Shown piece after piece: positions 33,035 through 42,218 of a stretch of 42,621 bases of DNA. This stretch comes from Rugosibacter sp. GTDB lineage: Bacteria; Pseudomonadota; Gammaproteobacteria; Burkholderiales; Rhodocyclaceae. The translations under genes were made by a program, and so were the position numbers. The stretch is from contig JAUSMB010000043.1 of NCBI GenBank assembly GCA_030645365.1, positions 1-42,621 of the forward strand, read 5' to 3'. A model generated the notes under the pieces. That model was not told the origin of the DNA. It made no database searches and worked only from the letters and a program-made list of their open reading frames with translations. Every line of letters starts with the position of its first letter. The stretch's first letter is position 1.

Positions 33035-34198
33035 ATGACTTTGCCCCAAACTCCACGGCGAGCCCTCTTGCTCACCTACCACGACCCGCAATGCACCAAC
33101 TATGGCGCAGGGCAAAGAACGCACTTTTTACTCAAGGCACTTGGTCAATACGCCACAACGGATGTGGTCTTGTTGTCTGAAACCGATGCCCCTAACACCA
33201 CAACTGATCTGCCCGCAGAACTCGGTAGCGGCAAGCTGTTCCATCTCAACTATGTGCCGAAAAATCTGCTGGATCGCGCCTGGTGTGGGCTGCCCTCAAA
33301 ATGGCTCTCAACCCTGCTTATCAATACCATCGATTTCGACCAATACGACTGCATCGTTTGCCGTTACATCACGCCTTACCTGAAATTCAATTTACCCGGC
33401 AATAAACCACTCATCATTGACTTTGACGACCCGATTTACAGCACATCATGGTCGCTCTTAAATTCCCCGCGTGCCCTCCTCAAAGAAACGATCAAATGGC
33501 TTAACCAACGCATCATTAAGGCGCGCCTGAAAACAGCACGCCTCAAAAACGCGACCTTCTTGTTTGTTTGTGAGCGCGACCAAAAAGCCTTTCCCCAGCT
33601 AAAAGGCGGGCTACTCAGCAACATGCCGGCCTTTCCCCAGCACCCGGCCGATTACTCGGCGTCTGACGGAAAAACGCTGTTGTTTGTCGGCTTTATGTCC
33701 TGGCAGCCGAACATCATTGCGGTTGATCATTTTCTAGCCCATATCTGGCCGAAAATTCTTGCCAAAAATCCATCAGCCCGCTTCAGAGTCGTCGGCAAAG
33801 CCACGCCTGACAATCTGCGCCGCTGGAATGCCGCGCCTAATTGCTCTGCCGACGGCTATGTTGACGATCTGGATGCAGCATATAAAGAAGCTGCTGTCTG
33901 TGTTGTGCCTGTGTTGTCTGGTGGTGGATCAAACATTAAAGTCCCAGAAGCCTGTGCTCACCAACGCCCTGTCGTCGCAAGCGGCTATTCATTCAAGGGC
34001 TGGAACAACTCCTTTGTTGCAGGGCAAGACATCCTCGTGGGCGAATCGAATGATGATTTTGCCCATCACTGTGTGCGCTTGTTATCAGACACTGCCTATG
34101 CAAAAACCATTGCACTCAATGGCCATCGTGCAGTGACTAGCGCCCTGTCATTCGAAGCCTTTGCCCTCCGCTTGAGACGTATTCTTGAATCCACTTGA
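33035..34198 (+). CDS. Glycosyltransferase family 4 (group 1)
   Basis: A 387-residue GT-B enzyme. The C-terminal nucleotide-sugar side has F-V-G-F-M-S-W-Q-P-N, F-R-V-V-G-K, V-V-P-V-L-S-G-G-G-S-N-I-K-V-P-E-A-C-A and P-V-V-A-S. The N-terminal half has G-A-G-Q-R-T-H-F-L and I-D-F-D-D-P. The sugar is unknown. The ribosome-binding site before the ATG is weak. Confidence 0.9.
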   Translation: MTLPQTPRRALLLTYHDPQCTNYGAGQRTHFLLKALGQYATTDVVLLSETDAPNTTTDLPAELGSGKLFHLNYVPKNLLDRAWCGLPSKWLSTLLINTIDFDQYDCIVCRYITPYLKFNLPGNKPLIIDFDDPIYSTSWSLLNSPRALLKETIKWLNQRIIKARLKTARLKNATFLFVCERDQKAFPQLKGGLLSNMPAFPQHPADYSASDGKTLLFVGFMSWQPNIIAVDHFLAHIWPKILAKNPSARFRVVGKATPDNLRRWNAAPNCSADGYVDDLDAAYKEAAVCVVPVLSGGGSNIKVPEACAHQRPVVASGYSFKGWNNSFVAGQDILVGESNDDFAHHCVRLLSDTAYAKTIALNGHRAVTSALSFEAFALRLRRILEST

Positions 34199-34226
34199 AT
34201 CGTCAAACCAATTTTGGGAGCTTTAA

Positions 34227-34928
34227 ATGACAGCCGTGAACTACAGTTTTGAAAGACTCACCGTGGATTTTGGCGAACGCGACCATATCCGCAACACCAA
34301 CGCTCAACTCAAAAAAACGCAATCGATCAGCGGCTGCCGTGTCCTGGAACTAGGCTCAGGCGCTGGCGCTAACCTGAGCATTCTGCAGCCAGAAAATGAA
34401 GTTCTCGGGGTAGAAGGGCTGGCCGATGCGGCCGCACACGCAACCAGCCTCGGCGTGAACACCCTCGTGGCAAATCTGGATAACGCCTTGCCTTTGGATT
34501 CCGCTCAATACGACTGGGTATTATGTCTGGATGTGCTCGAACACCTGATGGCGCCTGACACTGCATTGCGTGAAGCACACCGGCTATTGAAACCCGGCGG
34601 CAAGCTGTTAATCAATGTCCCCAATCACTTCACCCTCACGGGTCGTTTGCGCATGCTGCTGGGCGCAGGCATACACTGGAACCGGTTTTTCCCAGACAGC
34701 CACGATTGGAACAACCCTCACATCCGGTTTTTCACCCCAGGCTCAATCCGTGAATTACTGGCGAGCACGGGGTTTCGCATAATCAGTGATTTATCCCCTA
34801 TCGCCCCGGCCGTGCCCATGTCGCATCAAATGCGCCAGCTGCATTTGCACGGACTGATCAACTGGTTAGCCAAACGCAACCCTGGCCTGTTCTGTGGCGG
34901 GTTCTTTTTATTGACAGAACGTGTCTGA
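34227..34928 (+). CDS. Class I SAM-dependent methyltransferase
   Basis: A 233-residue methyltransferase with V-L-E-L-G-S-G-A-G-A-N (about 38-48), Y-D-W-V-L-C-L-D-V-L-E-H-L (about 94-106) and G-G-K-L-L-I-N-V-P-N-H. It is a second methyltransferase in the locus, but its base use matches its neighbours, unlike the one at 23924. GGGAG precedes the ATG. A sugar O-methyl group on the EPS is plausible. Confidence 0.9.
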   Translation: MTAVNYSFERLTVDFGERDHIRNTNAQLKKTQSISGCRVLELGSGAGANLSILQPENEVLGVEGLADAAAHATSLGVNTLVANLDNALPLDSAQYDWVLCLDVLEHLMAPDTALREAHRLLKPGGKLLINVPNHFTLTGRLRMLLGAGIHWNRFFPDSHDWNNPHIRFFTPGSIRELLASTGFRIISDLSPIAPAVPMSHQMRQLHLHGLINWLAKRNPGLFCGGFFLLTERV

Positions 34929-36153
34929 CCACCAACCAATCCATCAGCAAACACAGCCTGCTAAAAAGACGATGAGAATCCTGATTTGTAGCATTTCAAC
35001 CGCGCTTGGAGGAATGGAACGCCGCATCGAAGCGGAAACGAAACTATTGACCCACCTAGGGCACACGGTTTTTGTTGCCACGCCACATTTTTTAAAGCTG
35101 GCGCAATGGCAACGCGACATCCAAGTCGCGGGCGGCAAATACATTTATTGGCGGCCGTATAAATTCATCGAACGGCAACACCTGGCCGCGCCGTTTCGCT
35201 GGCTGGCATTACTCAGCATCCCCATGCTGCGCTATTACAAAATTGACTTGGCGCATATCGCCTTGCCCTGGAATTTTTTCGGCATCTCACTGGCCTATGT
35301 GTTAAGCGCTGCCAACATTCCCTTTGTAATGGGCGTGCACTGTAAATTCGACAGTAAAACCCTGCCCAAAAAATCACTCCCCTTTGCCAAACAGGCGCTG
35401 CGCAGCTTAAAAGGCGTTTATGCGGTTTCTGCCCCGGTAAAAGATGCTTTTGTCCGCCTGTATCAAGACTTGATTCCAGCCTCGACGCCTATTGAAGTTA
35501 TTCATAATGGCATTGACACCGAACGCTACCAACCCAATGCCGCAACCCGACAAATATTTCGCCAGCGCCTGCGCTTCACTGAAGAAAATTTCGTCGTCAT
35601 GTTTTGCGGCCGTCTTGATGAAAACAAACGCCCTTTGTTCGCATTAAATGTCTTTGCTGATTTTTTGGCTAACTACCCACAAGGACGCTTGCTCATCGTC
35701 GGCGATGGTCCAGAAATAAACGTGCTGAAAGCTAAAATCGACGCATTAAAACTGCAAGATAAAGTGATTTTGACCGGACAAGTTGCCGATACCACACCCT
35801 ATTACCAGGCGAGCGACTGCTATCTCTCGACAAGCGGCCAAATAGAAGGTTGCCCATTGGCAACCGCCGAAGCGCTGGCCAGCGGCATCCCTGCCGTGGT
35901 GCCGAATGACGACGTCTTCACCTCGGTGTATGGCGCATCCACCGCAGTACAACGGTGTAACCCTGATATTCTGGCTGAATGGTGCCAGGCGCTGCTTTCC
36001 GTCGCGCAGCTTGATGCCGCAGCCAGACAATTGCTCAGCCAGTCAGCACAAACCTTTGCCCAAACGCATTTATCCGTAGAGCTCATGAATCAAAAACTGA
36101 CCTTGTTTTATGAGAACATTGCTTCAGAATGCAGTCACTCAACGCCACTATGA
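34921..36153 (+). CDS. Glycosyltransferase family 4 (group 1)
   Basis: A 410-residue GT-B enzyme from GTG 34921, or 393 residues from ATG 34972. The ATG start lies just before the conserved first strand R-I-L-I-C-S-I and seems more likely; I give the longer form. Motifs are G-G-M-E-R-R-I, V-I-H-N-G-I-D-T-E-R-Y, F-C-G-R-L-D-E-N-K-R-P, L-I-V-G-D-G-P-E and E-G-C-P-L-A-T-A-E-A-L-A-S-G-I-P. The 3' end overlaps the next gene. Confidence 0.9.
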   Translation: MSDHQPIHQQTQPAKKTMRILICSISTALGGMERRIEAETKLLTHLGHTVFVATPHFLKLAQWQRDIQVAGGKYIYWRPYKFIERQHLAAPFRWLALLSIPMLRYYKIDLAHIALPWNFFGISLAYVLSAANIPFVMGVHCKFDSKTLPKKSLPFAKQALRSLKGVYAVSAPVKDAFVRLYQDLIPASTPIEVIHNGIDTERYQPNAATRQIFRQRLRFTEENFVVMFCGRLDENKRPLFALNVFADFLANYPQGRLLIVGDGPEINVLKAKIDALKLQDKVILTGQVADTTPYYQASDCYLSTSGQIEGCPLATAEALASGIPAVVPNDDVFTSVYGASTAVQRCNPDILAEWCQALLSVAQLDAAARQLLSQSAQTFAQTHLSVELMNQKLTLFYENIASECSHSTPL

Positions 36154-37462
36154 AAGTAAAACGCCCACCGTGACAGATTCAAAAATAATCATCTACGGTG
36201 CTGAAGCCAGCCCCCGCACGCCCTTCATCCTCTACGGTGCTGAAGCCAGTCCCCGCCCACCCTTATCCATGGTGGAGCAACTGCGTACCGCTGCGCGCCG
36301 CAAGCTGCATGGCTATCGCGATGTCACCCACTTTCGTCACGGCGATCTCTCGCATCTCGACTATCGTAACTATGACGGGCAGGACATTATCAATCTGGGC
36401 GATGTAGCGATTTATCAGTCCACCGCCGCACTCATCCAGCGCACACTACCGGAAGCAGACATCCTGCCAATCAACTGGGGAGAGCTTAGCCAGTATCCGG
36501 TCAAGGATGCAAAACGCCACAAAACCATGCTGGTTTTTAGTGGTAGCGGATACTTTTTCCTTACCGCCAACGGGCGCCTTGCCGATCGAATAAAAAACGA
36601 TCTCGAATTCATCCGTGATCATGCCATCCCTGCTTTTTTCTTTGGTGTCGGTTTGAACAGACCGGGGCAAACGGATTTAGATGCACCTGTCAGCCTGCAC
36701 CCGGAGGATGCGGCCCTGGTCAGCCAACTGCTGGATTATGCGCAGGCAACTTCTGTTCGAGATATGGCTACCCAATCCGCTCTGGCGGCATTAACGTCAA
36801 AACCCGTGCACCTGATCGGCGACCCTGTGCTGCATTTCGTTCATGCCATGGGGATGCAAACCGCATCAAAGGCTGCGGCTGGCCTATCGACCCTATCCAC
36901 CAACACCCCTACAGCAAACACGCCGCCCGTTATCGGGGTGAATTTTTCATTCCACGGCAAGAATTCAAACGCGCTGCTCCAGAAAAATCTGGAAAGCTAT
37001 TGCGCGGTATTGCTCAGGCTGCAAAAAGAAACGGGGGCGGAGTTCCGCTATTTTGTGCATTACGCCACTGAAAACATCTTGCCCCGGCTGCTCGCCCAGC
37101 GCGGCGTGAATATTAAAAATGTCGGCGCTGGTGATACGGCAACTTTGGCCCGAGAATACGCAAAACTCGACCTGCACATCGGCGGCATGCTGCACTCGTG
37201 CATCCTCGCCACCAGCGCCGGCACGCCGTGCATTGCGCTGGCGTATGACATCAAGCATCAGGGGTTTTTCGATCTGATGGGTTTATCTGAAAACTGCCTC
37301 TCAGCAGCCAATTTCAACCCGGAGGCGCTCTATTCCCGCGCCATGGATTTATTGGCCAACCCTGCCCCGGTGCGCGCTCACATCATTGCTCGACGCGACC
37401 AGCTTGAAAGCGAAACCTTAAGCTTCCTCAGCAATCAGCTCATGGCGCCCATGACACTATGA
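36110..37462 (+). CDS. Polysaccharide pyruvyl transferase family protein
   Basis: A 450-residue member of the CsaB/polysaccharide pyruvyl transferase family, which adds ketal pyruvate from PEP to sugars. Key parts are N-L-G-D-V-A-I-Y-Q-S, F-F-F-G-V-G-L-N-R-P-G, S-V-R-D, V-H-L-I-G-D-P-V and L-H-I-G-G-M-L-H-S-C-I-L-A-T-S-A-G-T-P-C-I-A in two parts. The start is uncertain: ATG 36110 overlaps the previous gene by 44 nt, and GTG 36170 is possible. A 13-residue in-frame tandem duplication (Y-G-A-E-A-S-P-R) lies near the N-terminus. Dispersed-repeat copy g is inside. Its product would make the EPS more acidic. Confidence 0.85.
   Translation: MRTLLQNAVTQRHYESKTPTVTDSKIIIYGAEASPRTPFILYGAEASPRPPLSMVEQLRTAARRKLHGYRDVTHFRHGDLSHLDYRNYDGQDIINLGDVAIYQSTAALIQRTLPEADILPINWGELSQYPVKDAKRHKTMLVFSGSGYFFLTANGRLADRIKNDLEFIRDHAIPAFFFGVGLNRPGQTDLDAPVSLHPEDAALVSQLLDYAQATSVRDMATQSALAALTSKPVHLIGDPVLHFVHAMGMQTASKAAAGLSTLSTNTPTANTPPVIGVNFSFHGKNSNALLQKNLESYCAVLLRLQKETGAEFRYFVHYATENILPRLLAQRGVNIKNVGAGDTATLAREYAKLDLHIGGMLHSCILATSAGTPCIALAYDIKHQGFFDLMGLSENCLSAANFNPEALYSRAMDLLANPAPVRAHIIARRDQLESETLSFLSNQLMAPMTL
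36193..36270 (+). repeat. 39-bp tandem duplication in the pyruvyl transferase gene
   Basis: CTACGGTGCTGAAGCCAG starts at 36193 and again at 36232. Two 39-bp units (13 codons) keep the frame: Y-G-A-E-A-S-P-R-T-P-F-I-L and Y-G-A-E-A-S-P-R-P-P-L-S-M. Confidence 0.85.
37117..37140 (+). repeat. 24-bp dispersed repeat, copy g
   Basis: AAAT, GTCGGCGCTGGTGATAC, GGC. It lies in the pyruvyl transferase gene in the sense orientation, read as N-V-G-A-G-D-T-A, unlike the five other coding copies. Confidence 0.78.
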
Positions 37463-38415
37463 CACCTGCCGTCTCCGTCATCATCCCCGTGCGCAATGGG
37501 CGTGAATTCATTCACGAGGCCTTGGCTAGCGTGTGCTCTCAAAGCTTCAGCGATCTTGAAATCATCGTGATCGATGATGGTTCGGATGATTTTGATTACC
37601 AGACACTCACCCAGTTTGATGCCCGAATTCGCGTGCATCGCCTGGCAGGCAGCGGTGTTTCCACCGCCAGAAACACCGGCATGCAGCTTGCCTGCGGGCA
37701 ATTTTTCGCGTTTTTAGATGCCGATGATGTCTGGTTTCCCGGCAAACTGGCCGCTCAGATTCGTTACTTTGAGCAGCACCCGGAAGTCGGCTGCGTGTTT
37801 GGCGGTTTCACCAAATGGGCGCGTGCGGATGATGGCGCCTTTCCCCCTGCGCAAAGCCTCATGCAAGATTGCCAAGACCTGATTACCTGCGAGACCGAGC
37901 GTTCCGGCTGGCTTTACTCTCGCTTGCTCAAAGGCTTGCTGGTCGGCATGAATACGGCCGTGATACGCCGTGAAGTGTTCACGCGCCTGGGTGGCTTCGA
38001 TGCGTCGATGCGCATCGGCGAGGATTATTTATTCTGGCTCAAGGTGTCACGAATTTTCCAAATGCACGCACTGGATGGGCCGGTGGCGCTGTATCGCATT
38101 CACGAAGCCAGCGCCATGCGGCTTTTGGACCCGGAAAATCATCTCACCCAATTGCTGAAAATCGCGGTCAGCCGCTGGGGGCTTACCAACCCCGATGGCA
38201 CGGGTTTGCCCTTGGATGAATTCAAAAAACGCCTGGCAGAGAGCGAGTTCACCCATGGTTACAATCATTTTTGGGAAGGCTCTCCGGCGGTGGCACGGCG
38301 AGCATTTTTTCGTGCGCTAAAAGGTGGGGCTTTGCCGCTTAGATCAGCCGCCTACATTGCCCTCACCCCTTTTCGGCAAGCACTGCTGGCGCTGAAAAAT
38401 CATCAGCCGGCGTGA
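37459..38415 (+). CDS. Glycosyltransferase family 2
   Basis: A 318-residue GT2 with V-S-V-I-I-P-V-R-N-G, I-I-V-I-D-D-G-S-D-D, the metal-binding F-L-D-A-D-D-V-W (about 83-90) and the catalytic-base type G-E-D-Y-L-F-W. The start overlaps the previous stop (ATGA). Confidence 0.93.
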   Translation: MTPAVSVIIPVRNGREFIHEALASVCSQSFSDLEIIVIDDGSDDFDYQTLTQFDARIRVHRLAGSGVSTARNTGMQLACGQFFAFLDADDVWFPGKLAAQIRYFEQHPEVGCVFGGFTKWARADDGAFPPAQSLMQDCQDLITCETERSGWLYSRLLKGLLVGMNTAVIRREVFTRLGGFDASMRIGEDYLFWLKVSRIFQMHALDGPVALYRIHEASAMRLLDPENHLTQLLKIAVSRWGLTNPDGTGLPLDEFKKRLAESEFTHGYNHFWEGSPAVARRAFFRALKGGALPLRSAAYIALTPFRQALLALKNHQPA

Positions 38416-38422
38416 ACCGCTG

Positions 38423-39526
38423 ATGGCACCGAAAACCACGTCAAGCATTGACCGCCACGCACGGCTGGTTTCTGCTGCGCAAAGCTATGCCTGGTGGTTA
38501 GGTACTCGCTCGCTCTGGGTGCGCTCACTGATCAAATTCTCCGGCTGGCGTTTATCGCGGCTGGGTTATCGTTTTCTGGGCCGCCCATCGGGCGCGCTCA
38601 CCTGGCCGCTGGGCTTGGCTTTTTTATGCCTTAATGCCGCACGCGATCAAGCCAAAAAAGAATGTGCGTGGATAGAAAAATGTTTTCAAGGCCTGATTGA
38701 CTCACAAGGGCAATCAACCCTCGCTGGTGTGGCAATAGATCGTGGCGGGCTGGGTTATGCCGCGCTGAGATTGTTCGAGTTGACTCAAAACCCGCGCTAC
38801 CTGACTTATGCCAAGGCGCAGGGCGAGGCATTTGCTTGTTTGCCAGGGGCACAGAATGGCCGCATCCCTTACACGGTAGGGAAACAGTGGGTACTGGTCG
38901 ATACCGTGGCTTTTATCTGTCCGTTTCTTGCCCGGCTTTCTCGTCTAACCGCAGTGCCAGGTTATGCCCACATTGCCCTGCGCCAGCTAGAAGCCCTATG
39001 GCAACATGGACGGGCTGACGATACCTGGGTTTTCCACGCCTTTGATGCCACCACGCTTAAAACCAGTGGCATTTCTGGCTGGGGGCGCGGCATTGGCTGG
39101 CTGTTGATCGGCATGGTCGATACCGTCTGCGAATTGCCCGAGGGTGAAGATAAAATCCTGTGGCTGGCTCGCAGTCAGCACTTACTGGAAAAACTCGCCC
39201 TCTGCCAGCGCGAAGACGGCCATTGGCCCTGGCGACTGGATTTACCCGCTGCGCCGCCTGATAGTTCAGTCACCGCATTGATTGCCTATGCGCTGGCACG
39301 CTGGCAACAAGCGAATTTTGCACAAGCTGCGTGCCAGCCACAGATGCTGGCGCGTGCGCGTTCTGCTATCGACTCAGTAACCGACGATAAAGGCCTTGTC
39401 GGCCAATGCTCTGGCGAGGCAATGGGCATCGGGGACTACAGCACCGCTTTTGGATCTTTCATGTGGGCCCAGGCGCCCGCAGTGGCAGTTGATCTTATTG
39501 CCGGCGAAGGCTCATCGCCTGTCTGA
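38423..39526 (+). CDS. GH88/GH105-like (alpha/alpha)6-barrel protein
   Basis: A 367-residue protein with an (alpha/alpha)6-barrel pattern. G-W-G-R-G-I-G-W-L-L-I-G-M (about 218-230) matches the W-G-R-G-N-G-W signature of unsaturated glucuronyl/rhamnogalacturonyl hydrolases, with Ile replacing Asn. Other fits are L-V-D-T-V-A-F and D-S-S-V-T-A. Known relatives remove the unsaturated uronic acid that lyases leave. There is no signal peptide, but the first ~80 residues are hydrophobic and basic. In an EPS locus it could trim or degrade the polymer. It begins 7 nt after the GT2 gene. Confidence 0.7.
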   Translation: MAPKTTSSIDRHARLVSAAQSYAWWLGTRSLWVRSLIKFSGWRLSRLGYRFLGRPSGALTWPLGLAFLCLNAARDQAKKECAWIEKCFQGLIDSQGQSTLAGVAIDRGGLGYAALRLFELTQNPRYLTYAKAQGEAFACLPGAQNGRIPYTVGKQWVLVDTVAFICPFLARLSRLTAVPGYAHIALRQLEALWQHGRADDTWVFHAFDATTLKTSGISGWGRGIGWLLIGMVDTVCELPEGEDKILWLARSQHLLEKLALCQREDGHWPWRLDLPAAPPDSSVTALIAYALARWQQANFAQAACQPQMLARARSAIDSVTDDKGLVGQCSGEAMGIGDYSTAFGSFMWAQAPAVAVDLIAGEGSSPV

Positions 39527-39592
39527 TATTTCGCTAATGTTTCATTCCGTAGGTTAGTTTCTGTCGCAACGACTACAAATAGGAGGATTCAA

Positions 39593-40660
39593 TTGGCGCG
39601 CATAAAAACGATTGATACAACGCGTGGCATGTTGATGCTATACATTGTCTTCATTATTCATGGGCTATTTTGGCTACATCTGCTTCCACAATCCATCAGC
39701 TCTTTATTGCTGTTTGAGATGCCCGCAATCTTTATCGTTTCCGGCTACTCATATTATTTGTATGAACAGTCAAAAATCGGCCAGGCGATGCAGCATCCGA
39801 ATATAAAAGCCTACAGCTTGTTTCTCGCCGCACGATGTACACGAACTCTTTTACCCTACATGGTGTATGCGATTTTTTGCATTCTCTATGTGTATGCCAT
39901 GGCATTTATCGGCGACGGTGTGACAGCCTCACTGCTCGATTTAACGCGCGCCTGGTTAAACCCGGTGAAGGCAGGTCAGGGGTTTTCTACTGGCATGCTC
40001 AATTGGCATTTGTGGTTTATTCCTGTTTTTTTGATTGTCACTGCTGCCATGCCTGTCGTGACAAAGTTTCGTCCGTTCAAGAGCCCTCATTTATTGATTC
40101 TGATGCTCGGGATTACGCTTTTTGAGGTTCTTCTCTCTGAGGTGCACCTACCTGCCAGAAACATTGAGAACCTGATCAAACAATCTGCGTTTTATTTGAT
40201 TTTCTCGTTATTTGGCTATTATCTTGCGCACTCAAAAGAGTACTTCCGCCGAGTCAACTTCTTGACGATTGCATTCGTTTCACTCGCGCTGCTTGTCGGC
40301 GTGGTCATTGCTGGCAATGACATTCAGCTGCTGGATATGCAAGTCAATAAATTCCCACCGAACGAATTGTTTTTCTTGTTCTCATGCCTCTGGATCTCTT
40401 TATTTTTATTTATCGCATTCAACAAACCACGCGTTGTTGCATGGTTTGAAAAGTTTGGTGATGCCCCCTGGCTGAAGCCTTTCATCACCTCGGGATACTC
40501 AATTTATCTCTGGCAAGGCGCTGGCTATACCATCGCCACGGTAGCCGGAAAGCAGTTCGACATACCCATCCTTGCCGTTTGGCTCTTGGCACTGGTTATG
40601 TCTGTTGCTTTTGGACTGCTTGCCTCGCCTGCCGAGCGTGTAAAAATTCGTTTTAGATAA
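39593..40660 (+). CDS. Acyltransferase family 3 membrane protein
   Basis: A 355-residue protein with about ten membrane spans. The start is TTG 39593, justified by AGGAGG 6-11 nt upstream and by the family start R-I-K-T-I-D-T-T-R-G, which puts the conserved Arg near position 11. F-I-I-H-G-L-F-W is the expected His segment. Relatives (OafA, WecH, ExoZ) put acetyl or other acyl groups on polysaccharides at the inner membrane. It is separated from its neighbours by 66 and 89 nt. Confidence 0.85.
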   Translation: MARIKTIDTTRGMLMLYIVFIIHGLFWLHLLPQSISSLLLFEMPAIFIVSGYSYYLYEQSKIGQAMQHPNIKAYSLFLAARCTRTLLPYMVYAIFCILYVYAMAFIGDGVTASLLDLTRAWLNPVKAGQGFSTGMLNWHLWFIPVFLIVTAAMPVVTKFRPFKSPHLLILMLGITLFEVLLSEVHLPARNIENLIKQSAFYLIFSLFGYYLAHSKEYFRRVNFLTIAFVSLALLVGVVIAGNDIQLLDMQVNKFPPNELFFLFSCLWISLFLFIAFNKPRVVAWFEKFGDAPWLKPFITSGYSIYLWQGAGYTIATVAGKQFDIPILAVWLLALVMSVAFGLLASPAERVKIRFR

Positions 40661-40685
40661 AACGCAGACACCGTCGTTCACTCGT

Positions 40686-40714
40686 CTTTCAGGCATAGGT
40701 GAACTGCATATAAT
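40686..40714 (+). promoter_or_regulatory. Likely sigma-70 promoter of the HAD-UbiA gene
   Basis: A perfect TATAAT (40709-40714) with CTTTCA 17 nt upstream as a weak -35. The start would be near 40721, about 30 nt before the ATG at 40750. Confidence 0.5.
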
Positions 40715-40749
40715 CACCTCCACTTTCCCTCTCTTGATCCGGCTGCATT

Positions 40750-42189
40750 ATGACCTTAGTGACCTCAGACACCGACCGTTCCGTGCCGTTATTCGTTGAT
40801 CTCGATGGCACACTCATCAAGACGGATCTACTGGCGGAAAGTGCGCTGGCACTGGTCAAACAAGCGCCGTGGATGATCTTTGTCATGGGTATCTGGCTGT
40901 TGCGCGGCAAGGCCCATCTGAAAGCCCGCATCGCCGAGCGCGTTAGCCTGGAGATCGACACACTGCCGCTACAAAATGAGTTCGTTGCCTACCTGCGAGC
41001 ACAGCATGCATCAGGGCGCGCCATTCACCTCGCCACGGCCTCGGACGCCTGTCTTGCGCAACCCGTAGCGGATCGTCTCGGCCTTTTTCAGAGCGTGCTA
41101 TGCAGCGATGGCAAACGCAATTTGCGCAGCGAAGTCAAATTGGCCGCAATATTGAAAATCACTAACGGTTCCCCTTTCGATTATGCGGGCAACGCCAGGG
41201 CCGACTTTCCCATCTGGGCCCGTGCGCGCCAAGCCATTGTGGTAAACCCCGGTTCAGGCGTAGCGCATGGCGCACGACAACGCACGGAAGTCACCCAGAT
41301 TTTTGATGATAGACCCCCGCTGTGGCGTATCTGGTTAAAACAAACGCGCCTGCACCAGTGGATGAAAAATCTGCTGATTGGTGTGCCTCTGCTGACTTCC
41401 CACGCGTTCAACACCAGCAACCTGATGGCTGTTGCGCTGGCATTTATTGCCTTCGGCCTTGTCGCGTCTGCGACCTACATGCTTAATGACCTGCTTGATC
41501 TCGCCAGTGACCGCAGGCATCCCCGCAAGTGTCGACGGCCCTTCGCTGCGGGTAATCTGGGCATCGTGCCAGGCTGCATTGGCATGGTTCTGTTGCTGCT
41601 CGGCGGCCTGTTTCTCGCCGCCAGCATCTCGCTGTGGTTTTTGTTGGCACTGTTGAGTTACCTCGCGCTCACGCTGTCGTACTCACTCTACTTCAAGACC
41701 TATGTGCTGATCGACGTGCTCTTGCTCGCTCTGCTTTATACGGTACGCATCATTGCTGGTGCGATTGTCATCAACGTTGATATCTCTTCATGGCTGCTAG
41801 CCTTCTCGATGTTCACCTTCCTTAGCCTGGCGTTGGTCAAGCGCGGGGCAGAACTGGTCACCATGGAAAAACTTGAACGCGAGGGTGCCAAAGGCCGGGA
41901 TTATCAGCTCAGCGATGCTCAAGCCATTAGCAGCATGGGTATCTCGGCTGGATACCTCGCCGCACTAGTGCTGGCGCTGTATGTGGACAGCCCGGCCGTG
42001 ATTGGCCATTACAGCCACCCACGCCTGCTGTGGTTACTTTGCCCGTTGATGTTGTACTGGACTTCCCGATTGTGGATCAAAACCTCGCGTGGCGAAATGC
42101 ACGACGACCCACTGGTATTCAGCCTGCGTGATCGCGGCAGCTGGATTGTCTTTGTTGCCATGGCCATCGTCACATTCATCGCTATTTGA
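40750..42189 (+). CDS. HAD-like phosphatase fused to UbiA-family prenyltransferase
   Basis: A 479-residue fusion. The N-terminus (about 1-180) is a HAD domain, with nucleophile motif F-V-D-L-D-G-T-L (15-22) and T-A-S-D as motif II. The rest is a UbiA-type integral membrane enzyme with about eight spans; the first Asp-rich motif is N-D-L-L-D-L-A-S-D-R-R-H-P (about 246-258). Relatives include decaprenyl-phosphate phosphoribosyltransferase, which makes polyprenyl-phosphate pentose. A plausible role is transfer of a phosphosugar to polyprenyl phosphate followed by dephosphorylation, for use by the membrane glycosyltransferase that may follow. Confidence 0.85.
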   Translation: MTLVTSDTDRSVPLFVDLDGTLIKTDLLAESALALVKQAPWMIFVMGIWLLRGKAHLKARIAERVSLEIDTLPLQNEFVAYLRAQHASGRAIHLATASDACLAQPVADRLGLFQSVLCSDGKRNLRSEVKLAAILKITNGSPFDYAGNARADFPIWARARQAIVVNPGSGVAHGARQRTEVTQIFDDRPPLWRIWLKQTRLHQWMKNLLIGVPLLTSHAFNTSNLMAVALAFIAFGLVASATYMLNDLLDLASDRRHPRKCRRPFAAGNLGIVPGCIGMVLLLLGGLFLAASISLWFLLALLSYLALTLSYSLYFKTYVLIDVLLLALLYTVRIIAGAIVINVDISSWLLAFSMFTFLSLALVKRGAELVTMEKLEREGAKGRDYQLSDAQAISSMGISAGYLAALVLALYVDSPAVIGHYSHPRLLWLLCPLMLYWTSRLWIKTSRGEMHDDPLVFSLRDRGSWIVFVAMAIVTFIAI

Positions 42190-42218
42190 ACTTGTTACCT
42201 CGGCCAACTCACACACAC

